From positions 496,001 through 560,000 of the forward strand of contig NZ_RCWL01000001.1 in the NCBI RefSeq assembly GCF_003991195.1: a stretch of 64,000 bases of DNA, in the 5' to 3' direction. Below, one piece after another: positions 63,985 through 64,000 of this stretch; the first letter of the stretch is position 1, and each line of letters opens with the position of its first letter. The translations under genes were made by a program, and so were the position numbers. The DNA comes from Gynurincola endophyticus. Lineage in GTDB: Bacteria; Bacteroidota; Bacteroidia; Chitinophagales; Chitinophagaceae. The notes beneath the pieces were generated by a model that searched no databases, was not told the origin of the DNA, and saw only the letters and a list, made by a program, of their open reading frames with translations.

Positions 63985-64000
63985 ATGGCTATCCAAAAAG
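63985..64000 (+). CDS. N-terminal codons of a downstream gene (cut by right edge)
   Basis: An ATG at 63985 opens a frame reading MAIQK to the window end, 45 bases after the Nif3-like stop. In Bacteroidota the Nif3/DUF34 gene is often followed by a C4-type zinc-ribbon coiled-coil protein with a similar start, so this is a guess at its identity. Too little is present to confirm it. Confidence 0.45.

Overview
The window is chromosomal DNA of a Bacteroidota bacterium, most likely from the Chitinophagaceae or a close relative. The evidence is low-GC DNA, type IX secretion (T9SS) C-terminal sorting domains, a PorP/SprF-like protein beside a CHU_C-type giant protein, repeated PKD domains, a TonB-plug protein, and -7 promoter elements of the TAnnTTTG type used by the Bacteroidota housekeeping sigma factor. 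I see no phage genes, insertion sequences, CRISPR arrays, tRNAs or rRNAs.

Layout. 1-4.2 kb (minus): the start of an exported protein, a small His/Cys-rich exported protein, a TPR histidine kinase with a LuxR-type response regulator, and a GNAT-like acyltransferase. 4.5-7.7 kb (plus): atpD, a short atpC and a DUF695 protein. 7.8-16.9 kb (minus): two giant secreted proteins that share an esterase-like head, PKD repeats (6 and 16 copies) and a T9SS tail. 17-39 kb: an exopolysaccharide (EPS) locus. Its minus arm holds a stand-alone receiver protein, a phosphoglycosyl transferase with a receiver-like N-terminus, and three GT2 glycosyltransferases. Its plus arm holds a 2393-residue esterase-headed T9SS protein, a Wzz/Wzc-like protein with degenerate kinase motifs, two acyltransferase-3 proteins, an unannotated 32-residue membrane peptide, a Wzy/ligase-like protein, a half-length TolC-like protein and a GT-C-like membrane protein. 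39-48 kb: housekeeping and envelope genes (GlcD-like oxidase, outer-membrane barrel, LOG protein, sodium-solute symporter, O-methyltransferase, LysM glucosaminidase, hpt, VWA protein). 48-52 kb: dnaJ-grpE, rlmI-like methyltransferase, a tiny T9SS-tail-only protein and a peroxiredoxin. 52-57.5 kb: PorP/SprF-like protein with a 1438-residue PKD/CHU_C protein. 57.6-64 kb: lipoprotein, M32 carboxypeptidase, an MG2/TonB-plug protein, a membrane-anchored protein of unknown function, Nif3/DUF34 protein and the first codons of another gene.

How the genes fit together. The phosphoglycosyl transferase probably starts a lipid-linked sugar, the GT2 enzymes extend it, the Wzy-like protein polymerises it, the Wzz/Wzc-like protein controls length or export, and the acyltransferases decorate it. 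Three very large T9SS-exported proteins with esterase heads lie beside or inside this locus, so I infer that they act on, or hold, an acylated surface polysaccharide. The least conventional parts are the receiver/pseudo-receiver control pair at the EPS initiation step, the long leader in front of it, the degenerate Wzc kinase, the 32-residue peptide, and a threefold domain repeat of about 175 residues in the 2393-residue protein that I cannot assign to a family.
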